The notes under the pieces were generated by a model that did no database searches, had not been told where the DNA came from, and saw only the letters and a program-made list of their open reading frames with translations. Shown piece by piece: positions 28,111 through 37,449 of a stretch of DNA of 64,000 nucleotides. Within the stretch, counting starts at the first letter, position 1. Every line of letters starts with the position of its first letter. The stretch comes from Cryobacterium sp. PH31-O1 (GTDB taxonomy: Bacteria > Actinomycetota > Actinomycetes > Actinomycetales > Microbacteriaceae), in the NCBI RefSeq assembly GCF_030063455.1, contig NZ_JASITB010000005.1, forward strand, positions 1 through 64,000, in the 5' to 3' direction. The translations under genes and the position numbers were made by a program.

Positions 28111-30711
28111 TCAGGCGCGCGTGACGAACGAAACTAGCTTGGGCACGCGCACGATCACCTTGATGATCTCGCGATCACCGATCGAGCGGATGACCGCGGC
28201 TGAGTCCCGCGCCAGTTTCTCGAGGTCTTCGCTGGCGATTTTCGGCGAGACTTCGAGCAGGGTGCGCATCTTGCCGTCGACCTGCACGACCGCGGTGACC
28301 GATTCCTGCACGAGCAGGGTCTGCTCGGCCTTGCGCCACGGCACCAGGGCGATGCAGGGCTCGTAGCCAAGGTGCTCCCACATGTCTTCGGCGGTGTAGG
28401 GGGCGAACAGATTCAGCGCCATGGCGGTGGCCTCGGCGGCTTCGCGCACCGCGGCATCCGCTGGCCCGGCACCGGTGTCGATCACCTTGCGAGTGGCGTT
28501 GACCAGTTCCATCAGACGGGCGACGACGACGTTGAACTTGAACGACTCCACCAGGCCGGGTGCATCAGACAGGAAGCGGTGCGTGACGCGGCGCAGGGTA
28601 ACGTCGCCGGTCTTCCAGTCCGCGTCCGGCGCGCTCGTGACGTCACGGGCGACGCGCCAGGCACGGGCCAGAAACTTGGCCGAGCCCACCGGCGAGACGT
28701 CGGCCCAGTCGATGTCATCTTCCGGCGGGCCGGCGAAGGCCATCGTGAGGCGCACGGCGTCGACACCGTGGCGTTCGATTTCCTCGGTGAAGTAGACCAG
28801 GTTTCCCTTGCTCTTGCTCATCTTGGAACCGTCGAGAATGACCATGCCCTGGTTCAGCAACGCGGTGAACGGTTCGGTGAAGCTCACATAGCCCTCGTCG
28901 AACAGAAACTTTGTGATAAAGCGCGCATAGAGCAGGTGCAGGATGGCATGCTCGACGCCGCCGACGTACTGGTCGACCGGTGCCCATTTCTCGGCTTCCT
29001 TCGGGTCGAAGGCCTTGGTGTCATCACTCGGGTTCAGGAACCGCAGAAAGTACCAGGAGCTGTCGACGAAGGTGTCCAGGGTGTCGGCGTCGCGCCGGGC
29101 GGGAGTGCCGTCGATCGGGTTGGGCACGTTGACCCAGTCCGTAGCGCCACCCAGGGGTGAGGTTCCCCTGGGTTTCAGATCGAGGCCGTCGGCGGGCGGC
29201 AGCAGTACCGGCAGCTGGTCGTCCGGCACCGGTATCTCGGCACCATCGGCGCCGTGAATGATCGGGATCGGAGCGCCCCAGTAGCGCTGCCGGGAGACGA
29301 GCCAGTCGCGCAGGCGATAGTTCTTCGCTGCACGGCCGAGCCCGTCGGCGGCCAGCTGCTCGATGGTGCGCTTGATGGCGGTGATCTTGCTCAGGCCGTT
29401 CAGCGGACCGGAGTTGATCAGACGGCCTTCGCCAGCGAGGGCGATACCGGTGCTGAGCGGGTCGAGCTCCGGCAGCTCTTCGGTGCCGTCGAGCATGCCC
29501 GGCGTGATCACCGGGATCATGCCGGTGGCCGGTGAGTTGGTGTCAACGACGACGCGCACGGGCAGGTTGAAGGCGCGAGCGAAGTCGAGGTCGCGCTGGT
29601 CGTGGGCCGGAACGGCCATGATCGCGCCGGTACCGTAGTCGGCGAGCACGTAGTCGGCCGCCCAGATGGGAAGGCGTTCGCCGTTGACCGGGTTGATCGC
29701 GTATCGACCGAGGAACACGCCGGTCTTGGGCCGATCGGTGGCCTGACGCTCGATCTCGGTGCTGCGCTGTACCTGCACGAGGTACTCCCCGAACGCGGCC
29801 TGCACTTCTGAGCCTGCACCGGCGACCAGTTCGGCGGCGAGGTCGGAGTCAGGCGCGACGACCATGAACGTGGCACCAAACAGGGTGTCTGGCCGGGTGG
29901 TGAACACGGTGACACGTTCCGTGCGGCCCTCAATCGCGAAGTCGACGTCCGCTCCGATGGAGCGTCCGATCCAATTGCGCTGCATGTTGAGCACCTTGGC
30001 CGGCCAGGTGCCCTCGAGCTGGTTGAGGTCGTCGAGGAGACGGTCGGCGTAGTCGGTGATCTTAAAATACCACTGGGTGAGCTTCTTCTTCACGACGACG
30101 GCGCCGCTGCGGTCGCTCGTTCCGTCGGCCAACACCTGCTCGTTGGCGAGCACGGTCTGGTCGATCGGGTCCCAGTTGACCCAGCTGTCCTTGCGGTAGG
30201 CGAGGCCCTTCTTGTGTAGTTGCAGAAACAGCCACTGAGTCCACTTGTAATATTCGGGGTCGCTCGTGTGCAGTTCGCGGCTCCAGTCGAAGCTGGTCGC
30301 GTAGAGCTTCATGCTCTTCTTCTGCTGCGCGATGTTGTCGTAGGTCCAGCCGCGCGGGTCGATGCCGCGTTTGATGGCGGCGTTCTCGGCCGGCAGCCCG
30401 AAGGAGTCCCAGCCAATGGGGTGGAGCACGTTGAAGCCCTGATGGCGCCAATAGCGGGCGACAACGTCGCCGAGCGCGTAGACCTCGGCGTGTCCCATGT
30501 GCAGGTCGCCGGAGGGGTAGGGGAACATATCGAGCACGTACTTGCGAGGACGGGTATCACCCTCGGCGCTGGTCTTGAACGGGGCGAGCTCCTCCCAGAT
30601 CGGTTGCCACTTCGTCTGGATGGCTGCGAAGTCATACACTTCTTCGTCGCTCTCGTCGCGCGCGTCAACGCTTACGCTTTCGTGCTCGTGTGCCACGTGA
30701 CTCTCATTCAT
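28111..30711 (-). CDS. leuS: Leucyl-tRNA synthetase
   Basis: 866-aa class I synthetase. The HIGH-type motif HMGH is at about 72-75 ([18 protein letters not shown]). The editing CP1 domain includes [14 protein letters not shown] and [21 protein letters not shown] is at about 632 (SKMSKSKGN). A C-terminal anticodon-binding region completes it. ATG 30711 begins [16 protein letters not shown]; the N-terminal 30 residues are acidic and variable. Only this synthetase gene is in the window, and no T-box was found upstream. Confidence 0.97.
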   Translation of the reverse strand: MNESHVAHEHESVSVDARDESDEEVYDFAAIQTKWQPIWEELAPFKTSAEGDTRPRKYVLDMFPYPSGDLHMGHAEVYALGDVVARYWRHQGFNVLHPIGWDSFGLPAENAAIKRGIDPRGWTYDNIAQQKKSMKLYATSFDWSRELHTSDPEYYKWTQWLFLQLHKKGLAYRKDSWVNWDPIDQTVLANEQVLADGTSDRSGAVVVKKKLTQWYFKITDYADRLLDDLNQLEGTWPAKVLNMQRNWIGRSIGADVDFAIEGRTERVTVFTTRPDTLFGATFMVVAPDSDLAAELVAGAGSEVQAAFGEYLVQVQRSTEIERQATDRPKTGVFLGRYAINPVNGERLPIWAADYVLADYGTGAIMAVPAHDQRDLDFARAFNLPVRVVVDTNSPATGMIPVITPGMLDGTEELPELDPLSTGIALAGEGRLINSGPLNGLSKITAIKRTIEQLAADGLGRAAKNYRLRDWLVSRQRYWGAPIPIIHGADGAEIPVPDDQLPVLLPPADGLDLKPRGTSPLGGATDWVNVPNPIDGTPARRDADTLDTFVDSSWYFLRFLNPSDDTKAFDPKEAEKWAPVDQYVGGVEHAILHLLYARFITKFLFDEGYVSFTEPFTALLNQGMVILDGSKMSKSKGNLVYFTEEIERHGVDAVRLTMAFAGPPEDDIDWADVSPVGSAKFLARAWRVARDVTSAPDADWKTGDVTLRRVTHRFLSDAPGLVESFKFNVVVARLMELVNATRKVIDTGAGPADAAVREAAEATAMALNLFAPYTAEDMWEHLGYEPCIALVPWRKAEQTLLVQESVTAVVQVDGKMRTLLEVSPKIASEDLEKLARDSAAVIRSIGDREIIKVIVRVPKLVSFVTRA

Positions 30712-30792
30712 TGCAGGGATGGTTCGGGTGCACTGCGGTGCATGCGCTCGGGCACACGCGCGACAAATGGCACGTGCACACCCCTTAGATTA

Positions 30793-32229
30793 CTAGGGCG
30801 CGGCGACACCGAGGGTCGCCAGCAGTGCGGCCGCCTTGATTCGGGTCTCCTCAATCTCTTCAGCGGCGGTGGAGAGAGCGGTGATTCCGCCGCCGGTGCC
30901 GATGCTCGCGCCAGCGGGATCGAGTACGATACTGCGGATCACGATGGCCAGATCGGCGGTGCCGCCGAGCCCGATGTAGCCGAACGCACCGGAATAGATG
31001 CCCCGCGGGCCACGCTCGAGTGCGTCGAGAATGGTCATCGCACTTTGTTTCGGCGCGCCCGTCATTGAGCCGGCCGGAAAGCACGCCTCGATGGCGTCCG
31101 GCACGGTGACGCCCGGCGACAGTTGCGCCTCGATGGTGCTGACCAGCTGGTGTACGTGCGGGTAGCTCTCTACCGCGAGCAGCGTCGAAACGGCGACCGT
31201 GCCCAGCTCGGCGATGCGTCCGAGGTCGTTGCGCATGAGATCGACGATCATCAGGTTTTCGGCGCGTTCCTTGTCGCTCGTGGCCAGTTCGAGTTTGAGT
31301 CGGTCGTCTTCACCCGGTTCATTCGAGCGCGGGCGAGTGCCCTTGATTGGCTTGGTACGAATGCGCCGATCCGGGCCGACGTGCAGAAACTGCTCGGGGC
31401 TCGCGCTCAGCAGCGCCAGCTCGCCGAATCGCAGCAGCCCTCCGTGGTGGCTCGGACTGCCAGCCCGCAATACCCCATAGGTGTCCACCGGATGCCAGCT
31501 CCCCGGTACCCGGATCTCGTTGGTCAGGCAGAGCTGGTAGGCATCGCCGTCATGGATGGCGGCCAGGCAGGCCTCGATCAGGGCGGCATAGTCGCTGGGG
31601 TAATGACGCCAGCGCGGGGCAGCGGATGCCGCCACGGGGTTCGGCACGGCTACCGGACCGGTCGCGGCCGGAATCGGCGCCGGAATCACCGCCAGGGCAG
31701 CAACGGTCTGGTCGAACCAGTCGGCGACGGCGGTGGCGCACTCGGCCGCGTTCGGGCGGGCCACCAGCGTCACCGTGCGCTCGTGATGGTCGAATCGCAT
31801 CAGGCGGTCGATTTCGAGCAGGGCCGCATCGGGGTAGCGTGACGGATGCACGGGCGTGCCGACGGTGCATGACCCGAGTTCGTAGCCGAGCCAGCCGACC
31901 CAGCCGAGCTCGAACCCGTCGCCCGCGGTCGTCAGGTCGTGGCACCCGGTCAGATCGCGACGCAGGAACTCGAAAATTGTTTCGTGAGTGACGACCGGCG
32001 GCGCAGCATCCGCTGGGTGAACGTACCCACTGGTCACCGTTCCCTGCGCGACCGACGCCGTGACGAATCGGGAACGCGGCGAGGCAGCCCCGAGATAGCT
32101 GACGCCGGTGCGCGCTCCGGGGCCGGCATCGAGCCAGAACGAATACCGGTCAGTGCTGTAGAGCGAAGAGAAAACGGCCGCGGGGTCCCACCAGCCGGCC
32201 AGGAGCTTGCTCTGCACGGTGCCGGTCAC
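30793..32229 (-). CDS. pabB: Aminodeoxychorismate synthase component I
   Basis: 478-aa chorismate-binding enzyme. The N-terminal domain includes WVGWLGYELG, and the catalytic half carries DAYQLCLTNE, TKPIKGTRPR, LMIVDLMRNDLGRI and ACFPAGSMTGAPK. The PIKGT lysine (about 296) is characteristic of PabB; TrpE has Ala at this position. It therefore probably aminates chorismate for folate synthesis. No pabA or pabC is adjacent. The start is GTG at 32229, 6 nt after a TAGGCT box, so it is probably leaderless. It is divergent from dedA. Confidence 0.9.
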   Translation of the reverse strand: MTGTVQSKLLAGWWDPAAVFSSLYSTDRYSFWLDAGPGARTGVSYLGAASPRSRFVTASVAQGTVTSGYVHPADAAPPVVTHETIFEFLRRDLTGCHDLTTAGDGFELGWVGWLGYELGSCTVGTPVHPSRYPDAALLEIDRLMRFDHHERTVTLVARPNAAECATAVADWFDQTVAALAVIPAPIPAATGPVAVPNPVAASAAPRWRHYPSDYAALIEACLAAIHDGDAYQLCLTNEIRVPGSWHPVDTYGVLRAGSPSHHGGLLRFGELALLSASPEQFLHVGPDRRIRTKPIKGTRPRSNEPGEDDRLKLELATSDKERAENLMIVDLMRNDLGRIAELGTVAVSTLLAVESYPHVHQLVSTIEAQLSPGVTVPDAIEACFPAGSMTGAPKQSAMTILDALERGPRGIYSGAFGYIGLGGTADLAIVIRSIVLDPAGASIGTGGGITALSTAAEEIEETRIKAAALLATLGVAAP

Positions 32230-32235
32230 CAGACC

Positions 32236-32241
32236 AGCCTA
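32236..32241 (-). promoter_or_regulatory. -10 box, leaderless start of pabB
   Basis: TAGGCT ends 6 nt (GGTCTG) before the GTG start at 32229. Confidence 0.5.
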
Positions 32242-32305
32242 GCTTCGCGGCGCTGGGACATCGGCGGCGCCACCGGCGACGACACCGACGCCGGTCGGGG
32301 CGACC

Positions 32306-32333
32306 TTGTCGAATCGCGTTCAACACGTAGGCT
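32306..32333 (+). promoter_or_regulatory. Promoter of the dedA gene
   Basis: TTGTCG (32306-32311) and TAGGCT (32328-32333) are separated by 16 nt. TAGGCT ends 7 nt before ATG 32341, indicating a leaderless transcript. The intervening GGGAGAA is too close to act as a Shine-Dalgarno. Confidence 0.55.
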
Positions 32334-32340
32334 GGGAGAA

Positions 32341-32976
32341 ATGAATGACATCCTCACCTGGATTCTAGACACCGTCTCCGGCGTCGACCCGGTCATTCGA
32401 ACGCTACTGGCCTTTCTGGGCATGCTGCTGGAGACCTCGGTACTGGTGGGCCTGGTCGTGCCCGGCGATACCATCGTGATCGTGGCCAGCACGGCGGTCA
32501 CCGGCCCGGTCGAATTCGTCACCCTCGTGCTGGCCGTGATCGTGGGCGCTGTGGCCGGGGAGAGCGTCGGTTTCGCCCTCGGGCACCACTTCGGGCCGTT
32601 CATTCGGGGCAGCCGATTCGGCCGACGCATCGGCGAACGCAACTGGATCCGCGCCGAGAATTACCTCGACCGGCGCGGCGGCGTGGCCGTGTTCATCTCC
32701 CGGTTCCTGCCGGTTTTGCACTCGCTCATTCCGGTGACCGTCGGCGCGAGCCGCATGCGGTACCGCACTTTCATGGCCTGGACGGTCCCCGCCTGCGTCG
32801 TCTGGTCTCTGGCCTACGTGAGTGTCGGGTCGGCGGCGGCGGGCGGCTACCGGGAACTGAGCGGGCAACTGCACTTCGCCGGCTACCTCTTCGTCGGCGT
32901 GATCGCCCTGTTCGTGCTGCTCGTGTATCTGGTTAAGAAGTGGCTGCATCGCCGCGAACTGCTCCACATGGACTGA
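32341..32976 (+). CDS. DedA family membrane protein (SNARE-associated/VTT domain)
   Basis: 211 aa with the DedA signatures LVGLVVPGDTIVIVASTAVT, FALGHHFGPFIRGSRFGRRI, and FISRFLPVLHSLIPVTVGAS followed by RMRYRTFM (the conserved F/GRF(I/L)P-x3-P region). Five to six membrane segments are predicted. Family members act in lipid scrambling or carrier recycling (C55-P or PE flipping) and membrane homeostasis; the exact substrate here is unknown. Its last 44 nt overlap the antisense 3' end of cydC. Confidence 0.9.
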   Translation: MNDILTWILDTVSGVDPVIRTLLAFLGMLLETSVLVGLVVPGDTIVIVASTAVTGPVEFVTLVLAVIVGAVAGESVGFALGHHFGPFIRGSRFGRRIGERNWIRAENYLDRRGGVAVFISRFLPVLHSLIPVTVGASRMRYRTFMAWTVPACVVWSLAYVSVGSAAAGGYRELSGQLHFAGYLFVGVIALFVLLVYLVKKWLHRRELLHMD

Positions 32977-34690
32977 CGGCTGTGGCCGCTGCGCTGCGGG
33001 CCGGCAGGGTCACCCTGGCCGTCACGAGGTCGTCGGGCACTGGTGTGTGCGAGATGAGCAGCACCGCGCGGTGGTCGTCGGCCGCCGCAGTGAGCATGTC
33101 GCGCACGAGGGCGTCCGCCCCTGCACTGTCCACGTTGGCGGTTGGCTCATCGACGATGAGCACCGGAAAGTCGGCGAGCAGAGCCCGCGCGAGCGCGATG
33201 CGCTGGGCCTGCCCCCCGGAGACGAGCGCCCCACGCTCGCCGACACGGGCGTCGAGGCCGCCGCGCCGCGCGGCCCAGTCGGCCAGTCCGACTCGGGCCA
33301 GCACGGCAAGAAGTTCGGCGTCGGTGGCGGTATCGCGGGCGAACAGCAAATTTTGACGGATGCTGTCGTCAAACAACCACGGGCGCTGCTCGCACAGTCC
33401 GACCATGCGCCGCACCTCGGTCTGAGCGAGCAGCCGCGCCTCGACCCCGCCGAGCCGGTACGAACCGGTGTAGTCGAGAAACCGAACGAGTGCCTGGGCG
33501 AGGGTGGTCTTGCCGGCGCCGCTCGGCCCGGCGAGGTGCACGCGGTCGCCCGGAGCCAGGCGCAGGCTCACGCCAGCCACGCCGGGTTTCTCCTGGCCGG
33601 GCCAGTGCGCGCCGAGGTCGGTCAGTTCGAGCACGAACGCGTCCCGGTCGTGCCGAAGCAACGCCCGCGGATCCAGCACGTCGACGGGAATTTCAGCGGG
33701 CGGGGAAGCCGGCACGACATCAGCCACGCGCCGCGCGCTGACCCGCACCTGACGCCAGGCCGACGCGGCGAGGGGAATCATGCCGAACACCTCGAACACG
33801 GCCATCGGTACGAGCACGGCCACGACCAGGGTCGGGGCGAGCAGCTCCGGGCTGAGCAGCCCGCCACCGGCATCGAGCGCCGGGATACCGAAGTAGAGTG
33901 CGCCGAGCGTCGCGGTACCGGCGAACAGCGAGACGACGGCCGACTGCACGCCCACCCCGACCGACCGACGCAGAGTGGCGCGGCGCAGGCGCGCGTCGGT
34001 GCGAGCGAGCTGAGCCAGGCGCGGATTCAGGGCGTCGAAGGCGGTGAGCACATCGAGGTTCTCGATGACTTCAAGGACTTCATCCGCGAGGGCTCCGCGC
34101 AGCGGGGCGAGCTCGCGGTCGGCCCTGGCGGCCAGTCTGGCGGAGAGGACCGTTCCGAGCACGGCGGCAAGCAGCAGGCAGACGAGCAGGGTGAAGCCAG
34201 CGGCCGGAACGATCAGCCAGATTCCGACCACGCTCAGCAGGGCGGTCGCGCTGCCCACGAGGAGCGGCTGCACGACGCGCAGCGGGAGGTCCTGCAGGTC
34301 GTCGACGTCACGCACCAGGCGGGTGAGCAGGTCGCCTCGCCCGGTGCTCGCCAGCCCAGCCGGGGCGACCGGAACGATGCGCCGAAAGATGCCCAGGCGC
34401 AGCTCGGCGAGCTGCCGGAACGCGGCATCATGACTGGACAATCGTTCCAGATAGCGAAACACCGATCGAAAGATGGCGAACGCTCGTACCCCGACGACGG
34501 CCATCCCGAGAAACGCCAGCGACGGCATTTCGGCTGCACGGGTGATCAGCCAGGCCGAGCAGGCCAGCAGCGCCACCGCCATGACGGCGCTCGCGATGCC
34601 CGCCAGCAGCCCCGGTGCAAACCAGCGCGGGCGCGGCTGGGCGAGGCGCAGCACGTCGCGGGTGGCCGCGTCAAGCGTCGGGTCAGACAT
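32933..34690 (-). CDS. cydC: Thiol reductant ABC exporter subunit CydC
   Basis: 585-aa half-transporter: six membrane helices in the first 300 residues, then an ATPase with Walker A GPSGAGKTT (about 390), LVSGGQAQRIALARALLADF and Walker B VLIVDEPTANVDS. With CydD it exports glutathione/cysteine (or another reductant) and supports cytochrome bd assembly. ATG 34690 overlaps the cydD stop by 8 nt. The 3' end overlaps dedA on the opposite strand by 44 nt. The last 25 residues (ARSAAATAVSPCGAVRGDAA) are an Ala-rich tail beyond the usual domain. Confidence 0.92.
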   Translation of the reverse strand: MSDPTLDAATRDVLRLAQPRPRWFAPGLLAGIASAVMAVALLACSAWLITRAAEMPSLAFLGMAVVGVRAFAIFRSVFRYLERLSSHDAAFRQLAELRLGIFRRIVPVAPAGLASTGRGDLLTRLVRDVDDLQDLPLRVVQPLLVGSATALLSVVGIWLIVPAAGFTLLVCLLLAAVLGTVLSARLAARADRELAPLRGALADEVLEVIENLDVLTAFDALNPRLAQLARTDARLRRATLRRSVGVGVQSAVVSLFAGTATLGALYFGIPALDAGGGLLSPELLAPTLVVAVLVPMAVFEVFGMIPLAASAWRQVRVSARRVADVVPASPPAEIPVDVLDPRALLRHDRDAFVLELTDLGAHWPGQEKPGVAGVSLRLAPGDRVHLAGPSGAGKTTLAQALVRFLDYTGSYRLGGVEARLLAQTEVRRMVGLCEQRPWLFDDSIRQNLLFARDTATDAELLAVLARVGLADWAARRGGLDARVGERGALVSGGQAQRIALARALLADFPVLIVDEPTANVDSAGADALVRDMLTAAADDHRAVLLISHTPVPDDLVTARVTLPARSAAATAVSPCGAVRGDAATS

Positions 34691-36419
34691 GAGTGAGCTC
34701 CTGCAACTCGATCACGTGGTCGGCCGCGGCCACAACGGCCGCACGGTGGCTGACGACGATCACGACGCGCCCCTGATCGGCCAGGCGGCGCAGCCCGGCG
34801 ATCAGACCGGCCTCCGCGTCGGCGTCGAGCGCCGAACTCGGTTCGTCCAGGATCAGCACGTGACAATCGTTCGCGAGCGCACGGTAGATGGCCCTGGCTG
34901 CGGCGACGCGTTGCGCCTGACCGCCCGACAGACCGTCACCGTTGATCCCCAGAACCGTGGCCGGCGAGACATCAGCGGCGCCAGCCCAGTGCAGCGCCTT
35001 CGCCACCAGGACCGGGGCTGGCACCGTCTGCGCTGACACCGTCGGGTCAGCGGATGCTGCGCCGAGCGCCACATTCTCGGCGACCGTTCCCCGAAAGAGG
35101 CCCGGCTTCTGGCCCGCCCAGGCGAGCCACGACCGCCCCGGCCCGGCCGGCACAGCCACGCCGCCGAGGGTGAGGGCACCGGTCACTGGCACAAAACCGA
35201 GCAGGGCCGCCACGAGCGTGGACTTGCCGACGCCGCTCACACCGCGCACTACGCTCAGCTCGCCCGGGGCGAATTGGGCGTGCAGCTGGTCGATCACGAC
35301 GGTGTCCCCACGCCGCACGGAGACGCCCACCAGGCGGAGCGCTCCCGAACCGGATCCGGAACCGAGCTCATCGGCCGGCCTGGCGGTGCGCGCGGCCGGG
35401 ACAGCGACATCCGCTGTCGAAGCCGCGGGAGCCGCCGGCCGCGAAACTCTCGAAGCAGCCGATTCGGCTTCGTCGTCGAGAATTGAGAACAACTCTTCGG
35501 CGGCGGCGAGTCCGTCGGCCGCGGCGTGAAATTGTGCCCCCACCTGGCGCAGCGGCAGAAAGGCTTCCGGCGCCAGCAGCAGAACGAACAGGCCGACGCT
35601 GAGCACCAGCGCGCCGTCGATGAGCCGCAGGCCGATCGACACGGCGATGAGTGCGACCGAGAGGCTCGCGGCGAGCTCGAGCACGAAGCCGCTCAGAAAC
35701 GACACCCGCAGCACCTTCATGGTGCGGGTTCGGTATTCCTCCGTGATGGAACGGATGCGATCGAACTGGCGCCGTTCCCGGCCGTAGATCTTTAGGGTGC
35801 CAAGGCCCCCGACGACATCGAGAAATCCGGTGGAGAGGCGTTGCAGCGCCTGCCACTGCTCCTGCTGCACCGCCTGGGTGACGCGGCCGATGAGAATCAT
35901 GAAAACGGGAATGAGCGGCAGCACGACGATGACCGTGAGGCCGCTGGCGAGGTCTTGCCAGAGGATTACGCCGATCAGAATCGGTGTGGCGATCGCCGTC
36001 AGCAGCAGCTGCGGCAGGTACCGGGCGAAGTAGTTGTCGAGCGCGTCGAGGCCGGTCGTCACGACGGTCGAGAGCCGTGCGCTCTGCCGGGAGGCAACCC
36101 AGTCGGGACCCCGCTCGGCGATCTTGGCCATCGCCAGGGCCCGCAGCTGGCTCTTGACCTGGGCGGCGCCGCGGTTGGCCGAGACTTCCAACAACCAGAT
36201 GAGCACCGAACGCAACACGACGACCCCGGCCAGGGCCGCCAGGGTCGGCATGATCTCGGTGAGGAGCTGCCCCGCCACCATCAGCGTGATCGCCCGGGTC
36301 AGCAGCCAGGCGAACGCGATGACGACGAGGGTTTGCGCCAAGCCGAGCAGAGCGCCGATCAGAAGAAATCGGCGCGCTGCTCGGGCATAACGAAGAAGGC
36401 GAGGGTCGAGGGGGCGCAC
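34683..36419 (-). CDS. cydD: Thiol reductant ABC exporter subunit CydD
   Basis: 578 aa from GTG 36419 (MRPLDPRLLRYARAARRFLL), which begins right after the cydB stop at 36424. A longer TTG-initiated form from 36443 is possible but less like the family. Six membrane helices, a linker rich in Ala/Pro (SRPAAPAASTADVAVPAART), then the ATPase with GVSGVGKST (about 394), LSGGQAQRVAAARAIYRALA and LILDEPSSALDADAEA. It forms a heterodimer with CydC in the inner membrane. Confidence 0.92.
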   Translation of the reverse strand: MRPLDPRLLRYARAARRFLLIGALLGLAQTLVVIAFAWLLTRAITLMVAGQLLTEIMPTLAALAGVVVLRSVLIWLLEVSANRGAAQVKSQLRALAMAKIAERGPDWVASRQSARLSTVVTTGLDALDNYFARYLPQLLLTAIATPILIGVILWQDLASGLTVIVVLPLIPVFMILIGRVTQAVQQEQWQALQRLSTGFLDVVGGLGTLKIYGRERRQFDRIRSITEEYRTRTMKVLRVSFLSGFVLELAASLSVALIAVSIGLRLIDGALVLSVGLFVLLLAPEAFLPLRQVGAQFHAAADGLAAAEELFSILDDEAESAASRVSRPAAPAASTADVAVPAARTARPADELGSGSGSGALRLVGVSVRRGDTVVIDQLHAQFAPGELSVVRGVSGVGKSTLVAALLGFVPVTGALTLGGVAVPAGPGRSWLAWAGQKPGLFRGTVAENVALGAASADPTVSAQTVPAPVLVAKALHWAGAADVSPATVLGINGDGLSGGQAQRVAAARAIYRALANDCHVLILDEPSSALDADAEAGLIAGLRRLADQGRVVIVVSHRAAVVAAADHVIELQELTHV

Positions 36420-36423
36420 TGCT

Positions 36424-37428
36424 TTAGTGTACGGCGACCTCAATCTGGGCCCGCCCGATGCGCTTGCGGAACACCCAGTAGGTCCAGCCCTGGTAGAGCA
36501 GGATGACGGGCATCCCGATCAGTGCGGTCCAGCTCATCACGCCGAGCGTGTACGCCGACGACGACGCGTTCGCGATGGTCAGGCTGTTCGCCGGGTCGTT
36601 GCTGGCCGGCATGACGTCGGGGAAGAGCGACCCGAACAGGGTCAGCACGGCGAACGCGATCGTGCCGGCCATCAGGCCAAAGGCGAGCCGTTCGGCGCCG
36701 CGCAGGTTGGCCAGGAACGATGCGATCAGCGCCACGGCGGCGAGGGCGGCGAAAACAGCGGATGCCAGGGTGCCGTACGCGAGGGTCGTCCAGGCCAGGA
36801 AGCTGGCCGCGACGACGATCGTGACGATTCCGGCCCTGGTGGCCAGCTTGCGAGCCCGAACGCGGATGTCACCCTCGGTCTTGAGCGAGATGAACACTAC
36901 ACCGTGTAGGAAGAACAGCAGCAGCGTGGTCACGCCGCCGAGCAGAGCGTACGGATTGAGCAGGTCGAAGAACGTACCGGCGTAGTCGTGGTTAACGTCG
37001 AGCTTGACGCCGCGAACGACGTTGGAGAAGGCCACACCCCAGAGCAGAGCCGGTACGGCCGAGCCGACGATGATCATGCCGTCGAACCACTTCTTCCACA
37101 CTGATTCGGGGCGCTGGTGCCGGTATTCGAACGAAACGCCGCGCAGGATCAGTGCTACCAGAATGAGTAGCAGGGCCAGGTAGAACCCGCTGAACATGGT
37201 TGCGTACCACTCCGGGAAGGCGGCGAACAGTGCCGCGCCGGCTACGATAACCCAGGTTTCGTTGAGGTCCCAGACCGGACCGATGGTGTTGATGAGAACG
37301 CGGCGATCGGTGTCGTCTTTGCCAAGAAAAGGCAGGGACATACCGACCCCGAAGTCGAAGCCGTCGAGTACGAAGTACCCGATGAACATCGCAGCGATGA
37401 TCCAAAACCAGAGAATTGTAAGATCCAT
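36424..37428 (-). CDS. cydB: Cytochrome bd ubiquinol/menaquinol oxidase subunit II
   Basis: 334-aa membrane protein with the CydB hallmarks YFVLDGFDFGVGMSLPFLG, NTIGPVWDLNETWVIVAGAA, FPEWYATMFSGFYLALLLIL and LRGVSFEYRHQ. Eight to nine helices. ATG 37428 has AGGA upstream and follows cydA by 21 nt. It forms the oxidase with CydA. Confidence 0.96.
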   Translation of the reverse strand: MDLTILWFWIIAAMFIGYFVLDGFDFGVGMSLPFLGKDDTDRRVLINTIGPVWDLNETWVIVAGAALFAAFPEWYATMFSGFYLALLLILVALILRGVSFEYRHQRPESVWKKWFDGMIIVGSAVPALLWGVAFSNVVRGVKLDVNHDYAGTFFDLLNPYALLGGVTTLLLFFLHGVVFISLKTEGDIRVRARKLATRAGIVTIVVAASFLAWTTLAYGTLASAVFAALAAVALIASFLANLRGAERLAFGLMAGTIAFAVLTLFGSLFPDVMPASNDPANSLTIANASSSAYTLGVMSWTALIGMPVILLYQGWTYWVFRKRIGRAQIEVAVH

Positions 37429-37449
37429 CTTGTATTCCTGCTAACCGTT

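Noticed and set aside
30793-32229. Anthranilate synthase (TrpE) instead of PabB
   Set aside because: The PIKGT lysine is diagnostic of PabB, and no trpG or other trp gene is adjacent.
33047-34696. A 549-codon plus-strand open frame antisense to cydC
   Set aside because: Composition (Arg/Gln/Glu/His/Gly-rich, no hydrophobic core) is that of a frame opposite a high-GC gene. No start signal or motif.
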